NCBI RefSeq assembly: GCF_029194005.1
Contig: NZ_JARFVA010000004.1
Coordinates: 248,001-312,000, forward strand
Direction of reading: 5' to 3'
From: Flagellimonas okinawensis
GTDB taxonomy: Bacteria > Bacteroidota > Bacteroidia > Flavobacteriales > Flavobacteriaceae
Length of the DNA: 64,000 bases
In this document: positions 51,444 through 63,000 of the stretch, one piece after another
How the letters are laid out: each line of letters opens with the position of its first letter
Position numbering within the stretch: position 1 is the first letter of the stretch
Program-made: the position numbers and the translations under genes
The notes under the pieces: generated by a model
What the model was told of the DNA's origin: nothing
Seen by the model: the letters and a program-made list of their open reading frames with translations, nothing else
Databases searched by the model: none

Positions 51444-51520
51444 AAAGATTGTTCGTCGGAACAATCGGGAAGAAGGTTTATTGAAATAATGGAATCTTTT
51501 GGATGAAAGTTCAAAAAAAT

Positions 51521-51593
51521 GCGGGAGTAGCTCAGTTGGTAGAGCGTCAGCCTTCCAAGCTGAATGTCGCCGGTTCGAACCCGGTCTCCCGCT
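51521..51593 (+). tRNA. tRNA-Gly (TCC)
   Basis: Acceptor GCGGGAG/CTCCCGC, anticodon loop CTTCCAA (TCC), T-loop GTTCGAA. Standard 73-nt form. Confidence 0.97.
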
Positions 51594-51682
51594 CTAAACT
51601 TGAAACTTGGATTTCAAGATAAAGGTTGAAGTTTTAACGAGCTAAGCTTGTAACTTTAAACTCTAAACCTGATAACCCATAG

Positions 51683-51754
51683 GCCGGTGTAGCTCAGGGG
51701 TAGAGCGTTTCCTTGGTAAGGAAGAGGTCACGGGTTCAATTCCCGTCATTGGCT
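51683..51754 (+). tRNA. tRNA-Thr (GGT)
   Basis: Acceptor GCCGGTG/CATTGGC with two G-T pairs, anticodon loop TTGGTAA (GGT), T-loop GTTCAAT. Lies 48 nt before tuf. Confidence 0.95.
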
Positions 51755-51802
51755 CAAAACGATTTGTACACTAATATAAACTAAGATTAAAATTATTTTA
51801 AA

Positions 51803-52990
51803 ATGGCAAAGGAAACTTTTGATCGTTCCAAACCCCACTTAAATATTGGTACCATTGGACACGTGGATCACGGTAAAACAACATTGACTGCTGCTATTAC
51901 CACTGTATTGGCAAACGCTGGTTTGTCTGAGCTTAGAAGCTTTGACTCCATCGACAACGCGCCAGAAGAAAAAGAAAGAGGTATTACTATCAACACTTCA
52001 CACGTTGAGTACCAAACTGCTAACCGTCACTACGCTCACGTTGACTGTCCTGGTCACGCGGATTACGTAAAGAACATGGTTACAGGTGCTGCTCAGATGG
52101 ACGGTGCTATTTTGGTAGTTGCTGCAACAGATGGTCCAATGCCACAAACTCGTGAGCACATCCTTTTGGGTCGTCAGGTAGGTATTCCACGTATCGTTGT
52201 TTTCTTGAACAAAGTTGATATGGTGGATGATGAGGAGCTATTGGAGCTTGTTGAAATGGAAGTTAGGGAATTGCTTTCTTTCTACGAGTACGATGGTGAT
52301 AATGGTCCTGTTATCGCTGGTTCTGCACTTGGTGCTTTGAACGGTGAGCAAAAATGGGTTGACACTGTTATGGAATTGATGGAAGCTGTTGATACTTGGA
52401 TCGAGGAGCCAACTCGTGAGGTTGACAAGGATTTCCTAATGCCTATCGAAGATGTATTTACAATTACTGGTCGTGGTACTGTTGCCACTGGTCGTATCGA
52501 AACTGGTGTTGCCAACACAGGTGACCCTGTAGATATCATTGGTATGGGTGCTGAGAAGTTGTCTTCTACCATTACTGGTGTTGAGATGTTCCGTAAGATT
52601 TTGGATAGAGGTGAAGCTGGTGATAACGTAGGTCTTCTTTTGAGAGGTATCGAGAAATCCGATATCAAAAGAGGTATGGTAATCTGTAAGCCAGGTTCTG
52701 TTAAGCCACACGCTAAATTCAAAGCTGAGGTTTATATCTTGAAAAAAGAAGAAGGTGGACGTCACACTCCATTCCACAACAACTACCGTCCTCAGTTCTA
52801 CTTGAGAACAACTGACGTTACTGGTAACATTAACTTGCCTGATGGTGTTGAAATGGTAATGCCGGGTGATAACTTGACAATTACTGTGGATTTGATTCAG
52901 CCTGTAGCTTGTAGCGTAGGTCTACGTTTCGCTATCCGTGAGGGTGGTAGAACAGTAGGTGCCGGTCAGGTTACTGAGATTCTAGATTAA
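51803..52990 (+). CDS. tuf: Translation elongation factor Tu
   Basis: GTPase (395 aa) delivering aminoacyl-tRNA to the ribosome. G1 GHVDHGKT (19-26), switch I with [13 protein letters not shown]3 [13 protein letters not shown]4 NKVDMVDD and G5 GSALGAL are intact; domains II and III follow with [19 protein letters not shown] and the C-terminal [13 protein letters not shown]. Codon use is strongly biased to GGT, CGT and GCT, as for a very highly expressed gene. Embedded between tRNA-Thr and tRNA-Trp. Confidence 0.99.
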   Translation: MAKETFDRSKPHLNIGTIGHVDHGKTTLTAAITTVLANAGLSELRSFDSIDNAPEEKERGITINTSHVEYQTANRHYAHVDCPGHADYVKNMVTGAAQMDGAILVVAATDGPMPQTREHILLGRQVGIPRIVVFLNKVDMVDDEELLELVEMEVRELLSFYEYDGDNGPVIAGSALGALNGEQKWVDTVMELMEAVDTWIEEPTREVDKDFLMPIEDVFTITGRGTVATGRIETGVANTGDPVDIIGMGAEKLSSTITGVEMFRKILDRGEAGDNVGLLLRGIEKSDIKRGMVICKPGSVKPHAKFKAEVYILKKEEGGRHTPFHNNYRPQFYLRTTDVTGNINLPDGVEMVMPGDNLTITVDLIQPVACSVGLRFAIREGGRTVGAGQVTEILD

Positions 52991-53013
52991 TATTCATATA
53001 TATTATAAAATTG

Positions 53014-53054
53014 CACTTAAGGGTGTTCCGATTTCATCGGGATACCTTTCAGTG
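53014..53054 (+). other. Long stem-loop between tuf and tRNA-Trp
   Basis: CACTTAAGG...TTTCAGTG: about 18 pairs of a 19-position stem, three of them G-T, with one mismatch, closed by a TTC loop. It has no T-run, so RNA processing or mRNA 3'-end protection for tuf is more likely than termination. Confidence 0.6.
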
Positions 53055-53063
53055 TAATTATAA

Positions 53064-53136
53064 ACGGGTGTAGCTCAGTTGGCAGAGCACTGGTCTCCAA
53101 AACCAGGTGTCGGGAGTTCGAGTCTCTCCTCCCGTG
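53064..53136 (+). tRNA. tRNA-Trp (CCA)
   Basis: Acceptor ACGGGTG/CTCCCGT with one T-T mismatch at pair 6, anticodon loop CTCCAAA (CCA), T-loop TTCGAGT. It lies directly before secE, a conserved order. Confidence 0.95.
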
Positions 53137-53157
53137 CAAGTAAAACACATAAAGATT

Positions 53158-53346
53158 ATGGTCACTTACATAAAGGAATCGTTCGAGGAACTTAAAAACA
53201 ATGTTACTTGGTTGGAAAGAAGTAAAGCTTCCAATCTAATGGTCATTGTAGCTGTTTTTTCCATTTTGTTCGCTTTGGCGACTTGGGGAGTGGATTCCTT
53301 GTTCAGTAACTTGATCACTTTGTATTTTGAAAAATTAATAGGATAA
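53158..53346 (+). CDS. secE: Preprotein translocase subunit SecE
   Basis: Small inner-membrane subunit (62 aa) clamping SecY. VTYIKESFEELKNNVTWLERSKASN is the amphipathic cytoplasmic helix, followed by one membrane helix (LMVIVAVFSILFALATWGV). Single-helix SecE, typical of most bacteria outside the enterics. An in-frame ATG 51 bases upstream is rejected because it lies inside tRNA-Trp. It precedes nusG by 12 nt. Confidence 0.95.
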   Translation: MVTYIKESFEELKNNVTWLERSKASNLMVIVAVFSILFALATWGVDSLFSNLITLYFEKLIG

Positions 53347-53358
53347 AGATCGGTCGAT

Positions 53359-53910
53359 ATGTCTGAGGTTCTGGAGAAAAAATGGTATGTAGTTAGAGCG
53401 GTCAGTGGTCAAGAGAACAAGATCAAAGGCTATATTGAAAGCGAGGTGGAGCGTGCCGGATTCGGTGACTATCTCGAAGAAGTTCTAGTGCCTACCGAAA
53501 AAGTTGTTCAGATCAGAAACGGAAAGAAAATCAACAAAGAAAGGGTTTACTTTCCAGGGTATATTATGATCAAGGCAAATCTTGGAGGAGAAATGGTCCA
53601 CATTATCCGTTCCATTACCAATGTGATTGGTTTTTTGGGCGAAGTTAAAGGTGGTGATCCTGTTCCTTTGAGAAAGTCCGAAGTAAACCGTATGCTCGGA
53701 AAAGTGGACGAGTTGGCTGTAAATACAGACAACGTGGCCATACCATTTGTGTTGGGCGAAACGGTCAAGGTTATCGATGGGCCTTTCAACGGATTCAATG
53801 GAACTGTTGAAAAAATCAACGAAGAAAAGCGTAAGCTTGAGGTGATGGTGAAAATTTTCGGAAGAAAGACACCATTGGAACTAAGCTATATGCAAGTAGA
53901 AAAAGTATAA
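53359..53910 (+). CDS. nusG: Transcription termination/antitermination protein NusG
   Basis: RNA polymerase elongation factor (183 aa) coupling transcription to translation and Rho. The NGN domain starts KKWYVVRAVSGQENKIKGYI and includes the FPGYIMIKANL strand; the C-terminal KOW domain has GETVKVIDGPFNGFNGTVEKIN. Standard length. Part of secE-nusG-rplK. Confidence 0.98.
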   Translation: MSEVLEKKWYVVRAVSGQENKIKGYIESEVERAGFGDYLEEVLVPTEKVVQIRNGKKINKERVYFPGYIMIKANLGGEMVHIIRSITNVIGFLGEVKGGDPVPLRKSEVNRMLGKVDELAVNTDNVAIPFVLGETVKVIDGPFNGFNGTVEKINEEKRKLEVMVKIFGRKTPLELSYMQVEKV

Positions 53911-53977
53911 CAAGAGCTGTTACATATATAAAGCTGTGTTGCTTCCAATTGACACACTTTAAATTTAATTAGAAACA

Positions 53978-54415
53978 ATGGCAAAAGAAGTAGATAAGGT
54001 AGTTAAATTACAAGTTAGGGGAGGTGCTGCGAACCCATCGCCACCGGTTGGACCCGCCTTAGGTGCTGCTGGTGTTAACATCATGGAGTTCTGTAAGCAG
54101 TTTAATGCTCGTACGCAGGACAAACAAGGTAAGGTATTACCTGTTGTTATCACCGTTTACAAAGACAAATCTTTCGAGTTTGTTGTAAAAACACCACCTG
54201 CGGCAGTTCAATTGATGGAAGCGGCTAAGATTAAAAAAGGATCGGGAGAACCTAACAGGGTTAAAAATGGTTCAGTAACCTGGGATCAAGTAAAAGCGAT
54301 CGCCGAGGACAAAATGGCGGATCTTAATGCTTTTACCGTGGAATCTGCAATGAGTATGGTTGCGGGTACAGCAAGATCAATGGGTCTGAAAATAGCAGGA
54401 CCAAGACCTTTTTAA
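53978..54415 (+). CDS. rplK: 50S ribosomal protein uL11
   Basis: Protein (145 aa) of the GTPase-associated centre, binding 23S rRNA near the L7/L12 stalk. Conserved [31 protein letters not shown] and [13 protein letters not shown] are present, with the C-terminal [13 protein letters not shown] helix. It is followed by rplA after 20 nt in the classical operon. Confidence 0.98.
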   Translation: MAKEVDKVVKLQVRGGAANPSPPVGPALGAAGVNIMEFCKQFNARTQDKQGKVLPVVITVYKDKSFEFVVKTPPAAVQLMEAAKIKKGSGEPNRVKNGSVTWDQVKAIAEDKMADLNAFTVESAMSMVAGTARSMGLKIAGPRPF

Positions 54416-54435
54416 AATCTGAAAGCAATTAAGAA

Positions 54436-55128
54436 ATGGCAAGATTGACTAAAAAGCAAAAAGAGGCCCAGGCCAAGATAGACAAGAACAAGCTCTATAC
54501 TTTGGAAGAGGCATCAGCTTTAGTAAAAGAAATAACCAATGTAAAATTTGACGCTTCCATTGATTTGGCAGTTCGTTTGGGTGTGGATCCAAGAAAAGCA
54601 AATCAAATGGTACGTGGCGTGGTTACCCTTCCGCACGGAACAGGTAAAGACGTAAAAGTTTTGGCATTGGTGACTCCAGACAAAGAAGCAGAGGCCAAAG
54701 AAGCTGGTGCTGACTTTGTAGGATTGGACGAATATTTGGATAAGATCAAAAACGGTTGGACTGATGTTGATGTAATCATCACCATGCCAAGTGTTATGGG
54801 TAAACTAGGACCATTAGGTAGAATTTTGGGACCTAGAGGTTTAATGCCCAATCCAAAGACCGGTACGGTAACTATGGACGTTGCGAAAGCGGTATCCGAT
54901 GTGAAGGCCGGTAAAATAGACTTTAAGGTGGACAAAACTGGTATTGTGCACGCTGCAATAGGAAAAGCTTCTTTCTCTGCTGATAAGATCGCAGGAAATG
55001 CAAGGGAATTGATCGATACCCTTATCAAAATGAAGCCATCTGCTGCAAAAGGTGTGTACATGAAGAGTATCTACTTGTCAAGTACCATGAGTCCTAGTGT
55101 TCAATTAGATCCAAAAGCAGTTCAATAA
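54436..55128 (+). CDS. rplA: 50S ribosomal protein uL1
   Basis: Protein (230 aa) of the L1 stalk, which helps release deacylated tRNA and, in many bacteria, represses its own operon. Conserved: [29 protein letters not shown] and the signature [19 protein letters not shown], ending in MSPSVQLDP. Normal length. No L1-target structure could be identified by eye. Confidence 0.98.
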   Translation: MARLTKKQKEAQAKIDKNKLYTLEEASALVKEITNVKFDASIDLAVRLGVDPRKANQMVRGVVTLPHGTGKDVKVLALVTPDKEAEAKEAGADFVGLDEYLDKIKNGWTDVDVIITMPSVMGKLGPLGRILGPRGLMPNPKTGTVTMDVAKAVSDVKAGKIDFKVDKTGIVHAAIGKASFSADKIAGNARELIDTLIKMKPSAAKGVYMKSIYLSSTMSPSVQLDPKAVQ

Positions 55129-55151
55129 CTGGTAGTTCAATTTTTATAACT

Positions 55152-55670
55152 ATGACAAGAGAAGAAAAAGCAACAGTAATAAAAGACTTGACTGCACAGT
55201 TGGCTGATAATCCAAACATTTACTTGGCGGATATATCAGGATTGAACGCCGTGGATACCTCTAACTTAAGAAGAGCGTGTTTCAAGGCAAACATTAAGCT
55301 TGCGGTCGTTAAGAACACCTTGCTTGCAAAAGCAATGGAAGCTTCTGATAAGGAATTCGGTGAACTTCCCGAAGTATTGAAGGGCAATACATCTTTGATG
55401 TTGTCCGAAACAGGGAATGCACCAGCGAAACTTATCAAGAACTTTAGAAAGAAATCGGAAAAGCCCGTATTGAAAGGAGCCTTTATTGAAGAGGCAGTTT
55501 ACATTGGGGATGAAAACCTTGAGGCACTTGTTAACATCAAGTCCAAAGAGGAAGTTATCGGGGATATCATTGGATTGTTGCAATCACCAGCTAAAAACGT
55601 TATTTCTGGACTTAAGTCCGGTGGCGGTAAATTGGCAGGTATCCTTAAAACACTTTCTGAGAAAGAATAA
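55152..55670 (+). CDS. rplJ: 50S ribosomal protein uL10
   Basis: Base of the L7/L12 stalk (172 aa). The N-terminal TREEKATVIKDLTAQL, the RRACFKANIKLAVVKNTLLAKA segment and the C-terminal L12-binding helix (IGDIIGLLQSPAKNVISGL) are typical. Only 23 nt separate it from rplA, too little for the long L10 leader seen upstream of rplJ in many bacteria. Confidence 0.98.
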   Translation: MTREEKATVIKDLTAQLADNPNIYLADISGLNAVDTSNLRRACFKANIKLAVVKNTLLAKAMEASDKEFGELPEVLKGNTSLMLSETGNAPAKLIKNFRKKSEKPVLKGAFIEEAVYIGDENLEALVNIKSKEEVIGDIIGLLQSPAKNVISGLKSGGGKLAGILKTLSEKE

Positions 55671-55725
55671 TTCGCGCACAATAAACTAAGTATATTTTTA
55701 AAAATTTTTATTAAACGATAGAAAA

Positions 55726-56106
55726 ATGGCAGATTTAAAAGATTTTGCAGAACAGTTGGTAAACCTTACAGTAAAAGAGGTAAATGAGTTGGCCGACATT
55801 TTAAAAGAAGAATATGGTATTGAGCCTGCTGCTGCTGCAGTAGCTGTTGCTGGTGGTGCTGCCGGTGGTGGTGAAGCTGAGGCTGCTGAGGAAAAATCAG
55901 AATTTGACGTAGTCCTTACTGCTGCTGGTGGATCTAAATTGGCAGTTGTTAAATTGGTAAAAGAATTGACAGGTCTTGGTCTTAAAGAGGCTAAAGATAT
56001 CGTTGATAGCGCACCAAAGGCAGTTAAAGAAGGTGTTTCTAAAGACGAAGCAGAAGGTATCAAAAAATCATTGGAAGAAGCAGGAGCAGAAGTTGAGCTT
56101 AAATAA
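55726..56106 (+). CDS. rplL: 50S ribosomal protein bL12 (L7/L12)
   Basis: Multi-copy stalk protein (126 aa) recruiting translation GTPases. The helical N-terminal dimer domain ([27 protein letters not shown]) is followed by an Ala/Gly-rich hinge (about 35-55) and the globular domain [36 protein letters not shown]. Typical length. It is followed by a hairpin before rpoB. Confidence 0.98.
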   Translation: MADLKDFAEQLVNLTVKEVNELADILKEEYGIEPAAAAVAVAGGAAGGGEAEAAEEKSEFDVVLTAAGGSKLAVVKLVKELTGLGLKEAKDIVDSAPKAVKEGVSKDEAEGIKKSLEEAGAEVELK

Positions 56107-56127
56107 TCGCTTTTCCCATTAGAACTT

Positions 56128-56163
56128 GGTTAAGGTCTTTCCATTTTTGGTTAGACCTTAGCC
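56128..56163 (+). other. Stem-loop between rplL and rpoB
   Basis: GGTTAAGGTCT pairs with AGACCTTAGCC over 11 bp (one G-T), with a possible inner CCA/TGG stem. No T-run follows. By position it resembles the attenuator/processing region known between rplL and rpoB in enterics. Confidence 0.6.
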
Positions 56164-56233
56164 TATTTATATAAGGAGTGTATAAAGCCGTACACCAACC
56201 CACTTAGTAATCACGATCAAAATTTGTCCATAG

Positions 56234-59200
56234 ATGTTCACAAACACTATTGAAAGAGTTAATTTCGCATCCGCTAAGAACATACCGGAATACCCGGATT
56301 TCTTGGACATTCAGATAAAATCGTTCCAAGACTTTTTCCAGCTTGAAACTAAATCTGACGAAAGAGGAAACGAAGGTCTCTACAACACCTTCATGGAGAA
56401 TTTTCCAATCACCGATACCAGAAATCAGTTTGTACTTGAGTTTTTGGATTACTTCATTGATCCACCAAGATATTCCATCCAAGAATGTATCGAGCGTGGA
56501 CTTACCTATAGCGTACCGTTAAAGGCACGTCTAAAATTATACTGTACCGATCCAGAGCACGAAGATTTCGAGACCATTGTACAGGACGTGTATTTGGGGA
56601 CTATCCCTTACATGACCCCAAGTGGAACTTTCGTTATCAACGGAGCGGAACGTGTTGTAGTATCCCAGTTGCACAGATCTCCAGGGGTTTTCTTTGGACA
56701 ATCTTTCCACGCAAACGGGACAAAATTGTATTCAGCCAGGGTAATCCCATTCAAAGGATCTTGGATTGAATTCGCCACCGATATCAACTCGGTGATGTAT
56801 GCCTATATCGATAGGAAGAAAAAATTACCGGTAACCACTTTGTTCCGTGCCATCGGCTTTGAAAGGGACAAGGATATTTTGGAAATCTTCGACCTTTCGG
56901 AAGAAGTTAAGGTTTCCAAATCCGGACTTAAAAAAGTATTGGGCCGTAAATTGGCCGCTAGGGTGTTGAACACATGGCATGAGGATTTCGTGGACGAGGA
57001 TACAGGAGAAGTGGTTTCCATCGAAAGAAACGAAATTGTACTTGATCGTGATACAGTTTTGGAGAAAGAGCATATCGATGAGATCATTGATGCCGATGTG
57101 AAGACCATTTTGCTTCACAAGGAGAACAATGCGCAATCGGATTACGCCATTATCCACAACACCTTGCAAAAAGATCCTACCAACTCCGAGAAAGAAGCGG
57201 TAGAGCATATCTATAGACAATTACGTAATGCCGAGCCGCCTGATGAGGAAACAGCTCGTGGTATTATCGATAAATTGTTCTTCTCCGACCAACGTTACAA
57301 TCTTGGTGAAGTAGGTCGTTACAGAATGAACAAGAAATTGGGATTGGATATCGGAATGGACAAACAAGTTTTGACCAAGGAAGATATCATTACCATCATT
57401 AAATATTTGATCGAGTTAATCAACTCCAAAGCGGAGATTGATGATATCGATCACTTGTCCAACCGTCGTGTGAGAACCGTTGGGGAACAATTGTCCCAGC
57501 AGTTCGGCGTAGGTTTGGCACGTATGGCACGTACCATCCGTGAGCGTATGAACGTTCGTGACAACGAAGTGTTTACACCGATCGATTTGATCAACGCAAA
57601 GACATTGTCATCCGTGATCAACTCTTTCTTCGGAACCAACCAGTTGTCCCAGTTCATGGACCAGACCAACCCGTTGGCCGAGATTACGCACAAAAGAAGA
57701 TTGTCCGCATTGGGGCCAGGTGGTCTTTCACGTGAAAGAGCCGGTTTCGAGGTGCGTGACGTTCACTATACGCACTACGGAAGATTGTGTCCGATCGAGA
57801 CACCTGAAGGTCCGAACATTGGTTTGATCTCTTCATTGTCCGTATTTGCCAAGGTGAACAATATGGGCTTCTTGGAAACTCCTTACCGTAAAGTAGAAGA
57901 TGGTAAAGTGGATACCAAAAACCACATTTACCTAAGTGCAGAGGAAGAAGAGGGAATGAAGATTGCCCAAGCCAACATTCCATTGGCTGATGACGGTACC
58001 ATTGAAAGAGAGAAGGTAATTGCCCGTGAGGAAGGTGATTTCCCGGTTGTGGATCCAACAGAGGTAAAATATACCGATGTTGCACCGAACCAGATCGCTT
58101 CCATTTCGGCATCCTTGATTCCTTTCTTGGAGCACGATGATGCGAACCGTGCATTGATGGGATCTAACATGATGCGTCAGGCAGTTCCATTGTTACGACC
58201 AGATTCTCCGATCGTAGGTACAGGTTTGGAAAGACAAGTAGCTACCGATTCCCGTGTTTTGATCAATGCAGAGGGCGATGGAGTAGTGGAATATGTGGAT
58301 GCACAGAAAATCACCATCAAGTACGATAGAACGGAAGAAGAAAGATTGGTAAGCTTTGATGATGATTCGAAGACCTACCAATTGGTGAAGTTCAGAAAAA
58401 CAAACCAAGGTACCAGCATCAACTTGAAGCCTATCGTTAGAAAAGGGGACAAGGTGAAAAAAGGTCAGGTACTCTGTGAAGGATATGCTACCGAAAAAGG
58501 TGAATTGGCCTTGGGTAGAAACATGAAGGTGGCCTTCATGCCTTGGAAAGGATACAACTTTGAGGATGCGATCGTGATTTCCGAAAAAGTGGTTCGTGAG
58601 GATATCTTTACTTCCATCCACGTGGATGAGTATTCCTTGGAAGTAAGGGATACCAAATTGGGTGCAGAGGAATTGACCAACGATATTCCAAACGTTTCCG
58701 AAGAGGCCACTAAGGATTTGGACGAGTACGGTATGATCCGTATCGGTGCAGAAGTGAAGCCTGGTGATATCTTGATCGGTAAGATCACTCCAAAAGGAGA
58801 ATCCGATCCAACACCGGAGGAAAAACTGTTGCGTGCCATCTTTGGTGATAAGGCAGGTGACGTTAAAGATGCATCATTGAAAGCTTCTCCATCATTGAGA
58901 GGTGTGGTAATCGATAAGAAATTGTTCTCACGTTCCATTAAGGACAAGAGAAAACGTTCCGAAGATAAAGAAGCCATCGCAAGATTGGAGATGGACTACG
59001 AAGTGAAGTTCCAACAGCTTAAAGATGAATTGATCGAGAAGTTGTTCGGGTTGATCAGCGGAAAAACATCACAAGGTGTTATCAACGACTTGGGAGAAGA
59101 AGTACTTCCAAAAGGAAAGAAATACACCATTAAGATGTTGAATGCCGTTGACGATTTTGCTCACTTGGTGGGAGGTAGCTGGACAACGGATGATGCTACC

Positions 59201-60043
59201 AATGCATTGGTGGCCGATTTGTTGCACAACTATAAAATCAAATTGAACGATATTCAAGGTAACCTTAGAAGGGACAAGTTTACCATCTCAGTAGGGGATG
59301 AGCTTCCTGCAGGTATCATGAAATTGGCCAAAGTTTATATTGCCAAAAAGCGTAAGCTTAAAGTTGGTGATAAAATGGCCGGTCGTCACGGTAACAAAGG
59401 TATCGTTGCCCGTATCGTTCGTCAAGAGGATATGCCGTTCTTGGAAGATGGAACCCCAGTGGACATTGTATTGAACCCGCTTGGTGTACCTTCAAGGATG
59501 AACATTGGTCAGATCTACGAAACCGTATTGGGCTGGGCCGGATTGAAATTGGGCAAAAAGTTTGCCACTCCGATTTTCGACGGTGCCTCATTGGATGAGA
59601 TCAACAAGCTTACCGATGAAGCAGGTGTTCCAAGATTTGGGCACACCTACCTATATGATGGTGGAACAGGTCAACGTTTCGACCAACGTGCAACCGTTGG
59701 TGTGATCTACATGTTGAAACTGGGACACATGGTAGACGACAAGATGCACGCAAGATCTATTGGACCATACTCTTTGATCACTCAGCAACCATTGGGTGGT
59801 AAGGCACAGTTCGGTGGTCAGCGTTTTGGAGAGATGGAAGTTTGGGCATTGGAAGCCTATGGAGCATCATCTACCCTTAGGGAGATATTGACCGTTAAGT
59901 CGGATGATGTGATCGGTAGGGCCAAGACCTATGAGACCATTGTTAAGGGTGAAACCATGCCAGAACCTGGATTGCCAGAATCTTTCAACGTATTGATGCA
60001 CGAACTTAAAGGTTTGGGCTTGGATATCCGATTGGAAGAGTAG
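56234..60043 (+). CDS. rpoB: DNA-directed RNA polymerase subunit beta
   Basis: Catalytic-core subunit (1269 aa) of RNA polymerase. Conserved blocks include the rifampicin region [47 protein letters not shown]-type [32 protein letters not shown] and the C-terminal [25 protein letters not shown]. His and Ser of the rifampicin pocket ([10 protein letters not shown]) are wild-type. The long lineage insert of enterics is absent. It precedes rpoC by 39 nt. Confidence 0.99.
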   Translation: MFTNTIERVNFASAKNIPEYPDFLDIQIKSFQDFFQLETKSDERGNEGLYNTFMENFPITDTRNQFVLEFLDYFIDPPRYSIQECIERGLTYSVPLKARLKLYCTDPEHEDFETIVQDVYLGTIPYMTPSGTFVINGAERVVVSQLHRSPGVFFGQSFHANGTKLYSARVIPFKGSWIEFATDINSVMYAYIDRKKKLPVTTLFRAIGFERDKDILEIFDLSEEVKVSKSGLKKVLGRKLAARVLNTWHEDFVDEDTGEVVSIERNEIVLDRDTVLEKEHIDEIIDADVKTILLHKENNAQSDYAIIHNTLQKDPTNSEKEAVEHIYRQLRNAEPPDEETARGIIDKLFFSDQRYNLGEVGRYRMNKKLGLDIGMDKQVLTKEDIITIIKYLIELINSKAEIDDIDHLSNRRVRTVGEQLSQQFGVGLARMARTIRERMNVRDNEVFTPIDLINAKTLSSVINSFFGTNQLSQFMDQTNPLAEITHKRRLSALGPGGLSRERAGFEVRDVHYTHYGRLCPIETPEGPNIGLISSLSVFAKVNNMGFLETPYRKVEDGKVDTKNHIYLSAEEEEGMKIAQANIPLADDGTIEREKVIAREEGDFPVVDPTEVKYTDVAPNQIASISASLIPFLEHDDANRALMGSNMMRQAVPLLRPDSPIVGTGLERQVATDSRVLINAEGDGVVEYVDAQKITIKYDRTEEERLVSFDDDSKTYQLVKFRKTNQGTSINLKPIVRKGDKVKKGQVLCEGYATEKGELALGRNMKVAFMPWKGYNFEDAIVISEKVVREDIFTSIHVDEYSLEVRDTKLGAEELTNDIPNVSEEATKDLDEYGMIRIGAEVKPGDILIGKITPKGESDPTPEEKLLRAIFGDKAGDVKDASLKASPSLRGVVIDKKLFSRSIKDKRKRSEDKEAIARLEMDYEVKFQQLKDELIEKLFGLISGKTSQGVINDLGEEVLPKGKKYTIKMLNAVDDFAHLVGGSWTTDDATNALVADLLHNYKIKLNDIQGNLRRDKFTISVGDELPAGIMKLAKVYIAKKRKLKVGDKMAGRHGNKGIVARIVRQEDMPFLEDGTPVDIVLNPLGVPSRMNIGQIYETVLGWAGLKLGKKFATPIFDGASLDEINKLTDEAGVPRFGHTYLYDGGTGQRFDQRATVGVIYMLKLGHMVDDKMHARSIGPYSLITQQPLGGKAQFGGQRFGEMEVWALEAYGASSTLREILTVKSDDVIGRAKTYETIVKGETMPEPGLPESFNVLMHELKGLGLDIRLEE

Positions 60044-60082
60044 AACACTATATTACATTAATTATATCATCACCATATTGTT

Positions 60083-63000
60083 ATGGCTAGAATAAAAGAT
60101 AATAACGCACAAAAAAGGTTCAACAAAATTTCCATCGGATTGGCCTCTCCAGAGTCAATTTTGGCGGAGTCCCGAGGAGAAGTGTTGAAGCCGGAAACCA
60201 TAAACTATAGAACGCACAAACCAGAGCGTGATGGATTGTTCTGCGAGCGTATTTTTGGTCCTGTAAAGGATTACGAATGTGCCTGTGGAAAATACAAGAG
60301 AATTCGTTACCGTGGTATCGTTTGTGACCGTTGTGGTGTTGAAGTGACGGAGAAAAAGGTTCGTAGAGATCGTGTGGGGCACATTAACCTTGTGGTTCCC
60401 GTAGCGCATATCTGGTACTTCCGTTCACTGCCAAACAAAATAGGATACCTTTTGGGATTGCCTTCCAAAAAGTTGGATATGATCATATACTATGAAAGGT
60501 ATGTGGTTATCCAGCCCGGTATTGCCAAAGGTCCGGAAGGTGAAGAAATCAACAAGATGGATTTCTTGACCGAAGAGGAATATTTGAACATTTTGGAATC
60601 CATACCTACCGAGAACCAATACTTGGAGGATACCGATCCAAACAAGTTCATCGCCAAAATGGGTGCCGAGTGTTTGATCGACATTTTGTCCAGAATCGAT
60701 TTGGAACAATTGTCATACGAACTTCGTCACAAGGCGAACACGGAGACTTCAAAACAGCGTAAGACCGAAGCCTTGAAGCGTCTTCAAGTTGTGGAAGCTT
60801 TGCGTGAGTCGCAAGGAAACAGGGAGAACAACCCTGAGTGGATGATCATGAAGGTGATTCCTGTAATTCCACCAGAATTGCGTCCGTTGGTACCGTTGGA
60901 TGGTGGTCGTTTTGCGACTTCCGATTTGAACGATTTGTACCGTAGGGTAATTATCCGTAACAACCGTTTGAAGCGTTTGATGGAAATCAAGGCACCAGAG
61001 GTGATCTTGAGGAACGAAAAGCGTATGCTTCAAGAAGCGGTGGATTCCCTTTTCGATAACACAAGAAAGGCATCCGCTGTAAAAACAGAATCGAACAGAC
61101 CATTGAAATCCCTTTCTGATTCATTGAAAGGTAAGCAAGGTCGATTCCGTCAAAACCTGTTGGGTAAACGTGTGGATTACTCCGCTCGTTCCGTGATCGT
61201 CGTTGGACCGGAATTGAAATTGTACGAATGTGGTCTTCCAAAAGATATGGCGGCCGAGCTTTACAAACCGTTCATCATCCGTAAGTTGATTGAAAGGGGT
61301 ATCGTAAAGACCGTTAAATCTGCGAAAAAGATCATAGACAAGAAGGAACCCGTAGTATGGGACATTCTTGAAAACGTCCTTAAAGGGCACCCAGTATTGT
61401 TGAACCGTGCCCCCACATTGCACCGTTTGGGTATCCAAGCGTTCCAGCCTAAACTTATCGAAGGTAAGGCGATTCGTTTGCACCCATTGGCTTGTACCGC
61501 ATTTAACGCGGATTTTGATGGGGATCAGATGGCAGTTCACTTGCCATTGGGGCCAGAGGCTATTTTGGAAGCTCAATTATTGATGTTGGCTTCACAGAAC
61601 ATCCTTAACCCAGCCAACGGTTCCCCGATCACCGTACCATCTCAGGATATGGTCTTGGGATTGTACTATATGACCAAACATAAAAAATCCACTCCGGAAG
61701 AGCCTGTATTGGGTGAAGGGTTGACCTTCTACTCTTCTGAAGAGGTTGAGATTGCTTTCAACGAGAAAAAAGTTTCGCTTAACGCCGGAATTAAGGTAAG
61801 GGCCAAAGACTTTAACGAAGAAGGTGAATTGGTATATCAAATCATCGAGACCACGGTAGGTCGTGTATTGTTCAACACGGAAGTGCCGGAACAAGCAGGA
61901 TTCATCAACCAGGTATTGAACAAGAAAGCCCTAAGAAATATTATCGGGGACATTCTTGCGGTAACCGATGTGCCTACCACGGCTGATTTCTTGGACAAGA
62001 TCAAGGCCATGGGATACGATTTCGCCTTTAAAGGTGGTCTATCCTTTAGTTTGGGTGATATTATCATCCCTGCAGAAAAGCTGGATATGATTGGTGAGGC
62101 CAATGAGCAGGTTGACGGTATTATGATGAACTACAACATGGGTCTTATCACCAACAACGAGCGATATAACCAGGTTATTGATGTTTGGACGTCTACCAAT
62201 GCCATGTTGACCGAATTGGCGATGAAGCGTATTCGTGAAGACAAACAAGGATTCAACTCGGTATATATGATGTTGGATTCTGGTGCAAGGGGTTCCAAAG
62301 AGCAGATCCGTCAGTTGACCGGTATGCGTGGATTGATGGCCAAACCTAAAAAATCCACCGCTGGTGGTGGTGAAATTATCGAAAACCCGATTCTTTCCAA
62401 CTTTAAGGAGGGGCTTTCGATCTTGGAATACTTTATCTCTACCCACGGTGCGCGTAAAGGTCTTGCGGATACCGCTTTGAAAACGGCGGATGCGGGTTAC
62501 TTGACCAGACGTTTGGTGGATGTTTCACAAGATGTGATCGTTAATAGCGAAGATTGTGAAACCTTGAGAGGTATCGAAGTAGAGCCATTGAAGAAAAACG
62601 AGGAGATTGTAGAAACCTTAGGAGAAAGAATCTTAGGTAGGGTATCATTGCACGATGTGTACAACCCATTGACCGAAGAACTTATCCTTAAAGCAGGCCA
62701 AGAAATCAACGAGGTCGATGTGAAAAGGGTGGAAGCAGCTCCTATCGAGAAAATAGAAGTACGATCTCCATTGACATGTGAGGCGCCACAGGGAATCTGT
62801 GCCAAATGTTACGGTAGAAACCTTGCGACCAATAAAATGGTTCAACGAGGTGAAGCTGTAGGTGTTGTTGCCGCACAGTCCATTGGTGAGCCGGGTACAC
62901 AGTTGACATTGCGTACCTTCCACGTGGGTGGTATTGCAGGTAACATTTCCGAGGACAACAAATTGGAGTCCAAATTTGATGGTGTTGCAGAAATCGAGGA

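Noticed and set aside
51282-51464. 60-codon minus-strand ORF over the tRNA-Thr and tRNA-Tyr genes (RGTRTHDLL-type peptide)
   Set aside because: It is the well-known false protein produced by translating tRNA genes antisense; the tRNAs explain the sequence.
55129-55151. L10 leader before rplJ
   Set aside because: Only 23 nt lie between rplA and rplJ, too short for the conserved leader structure.
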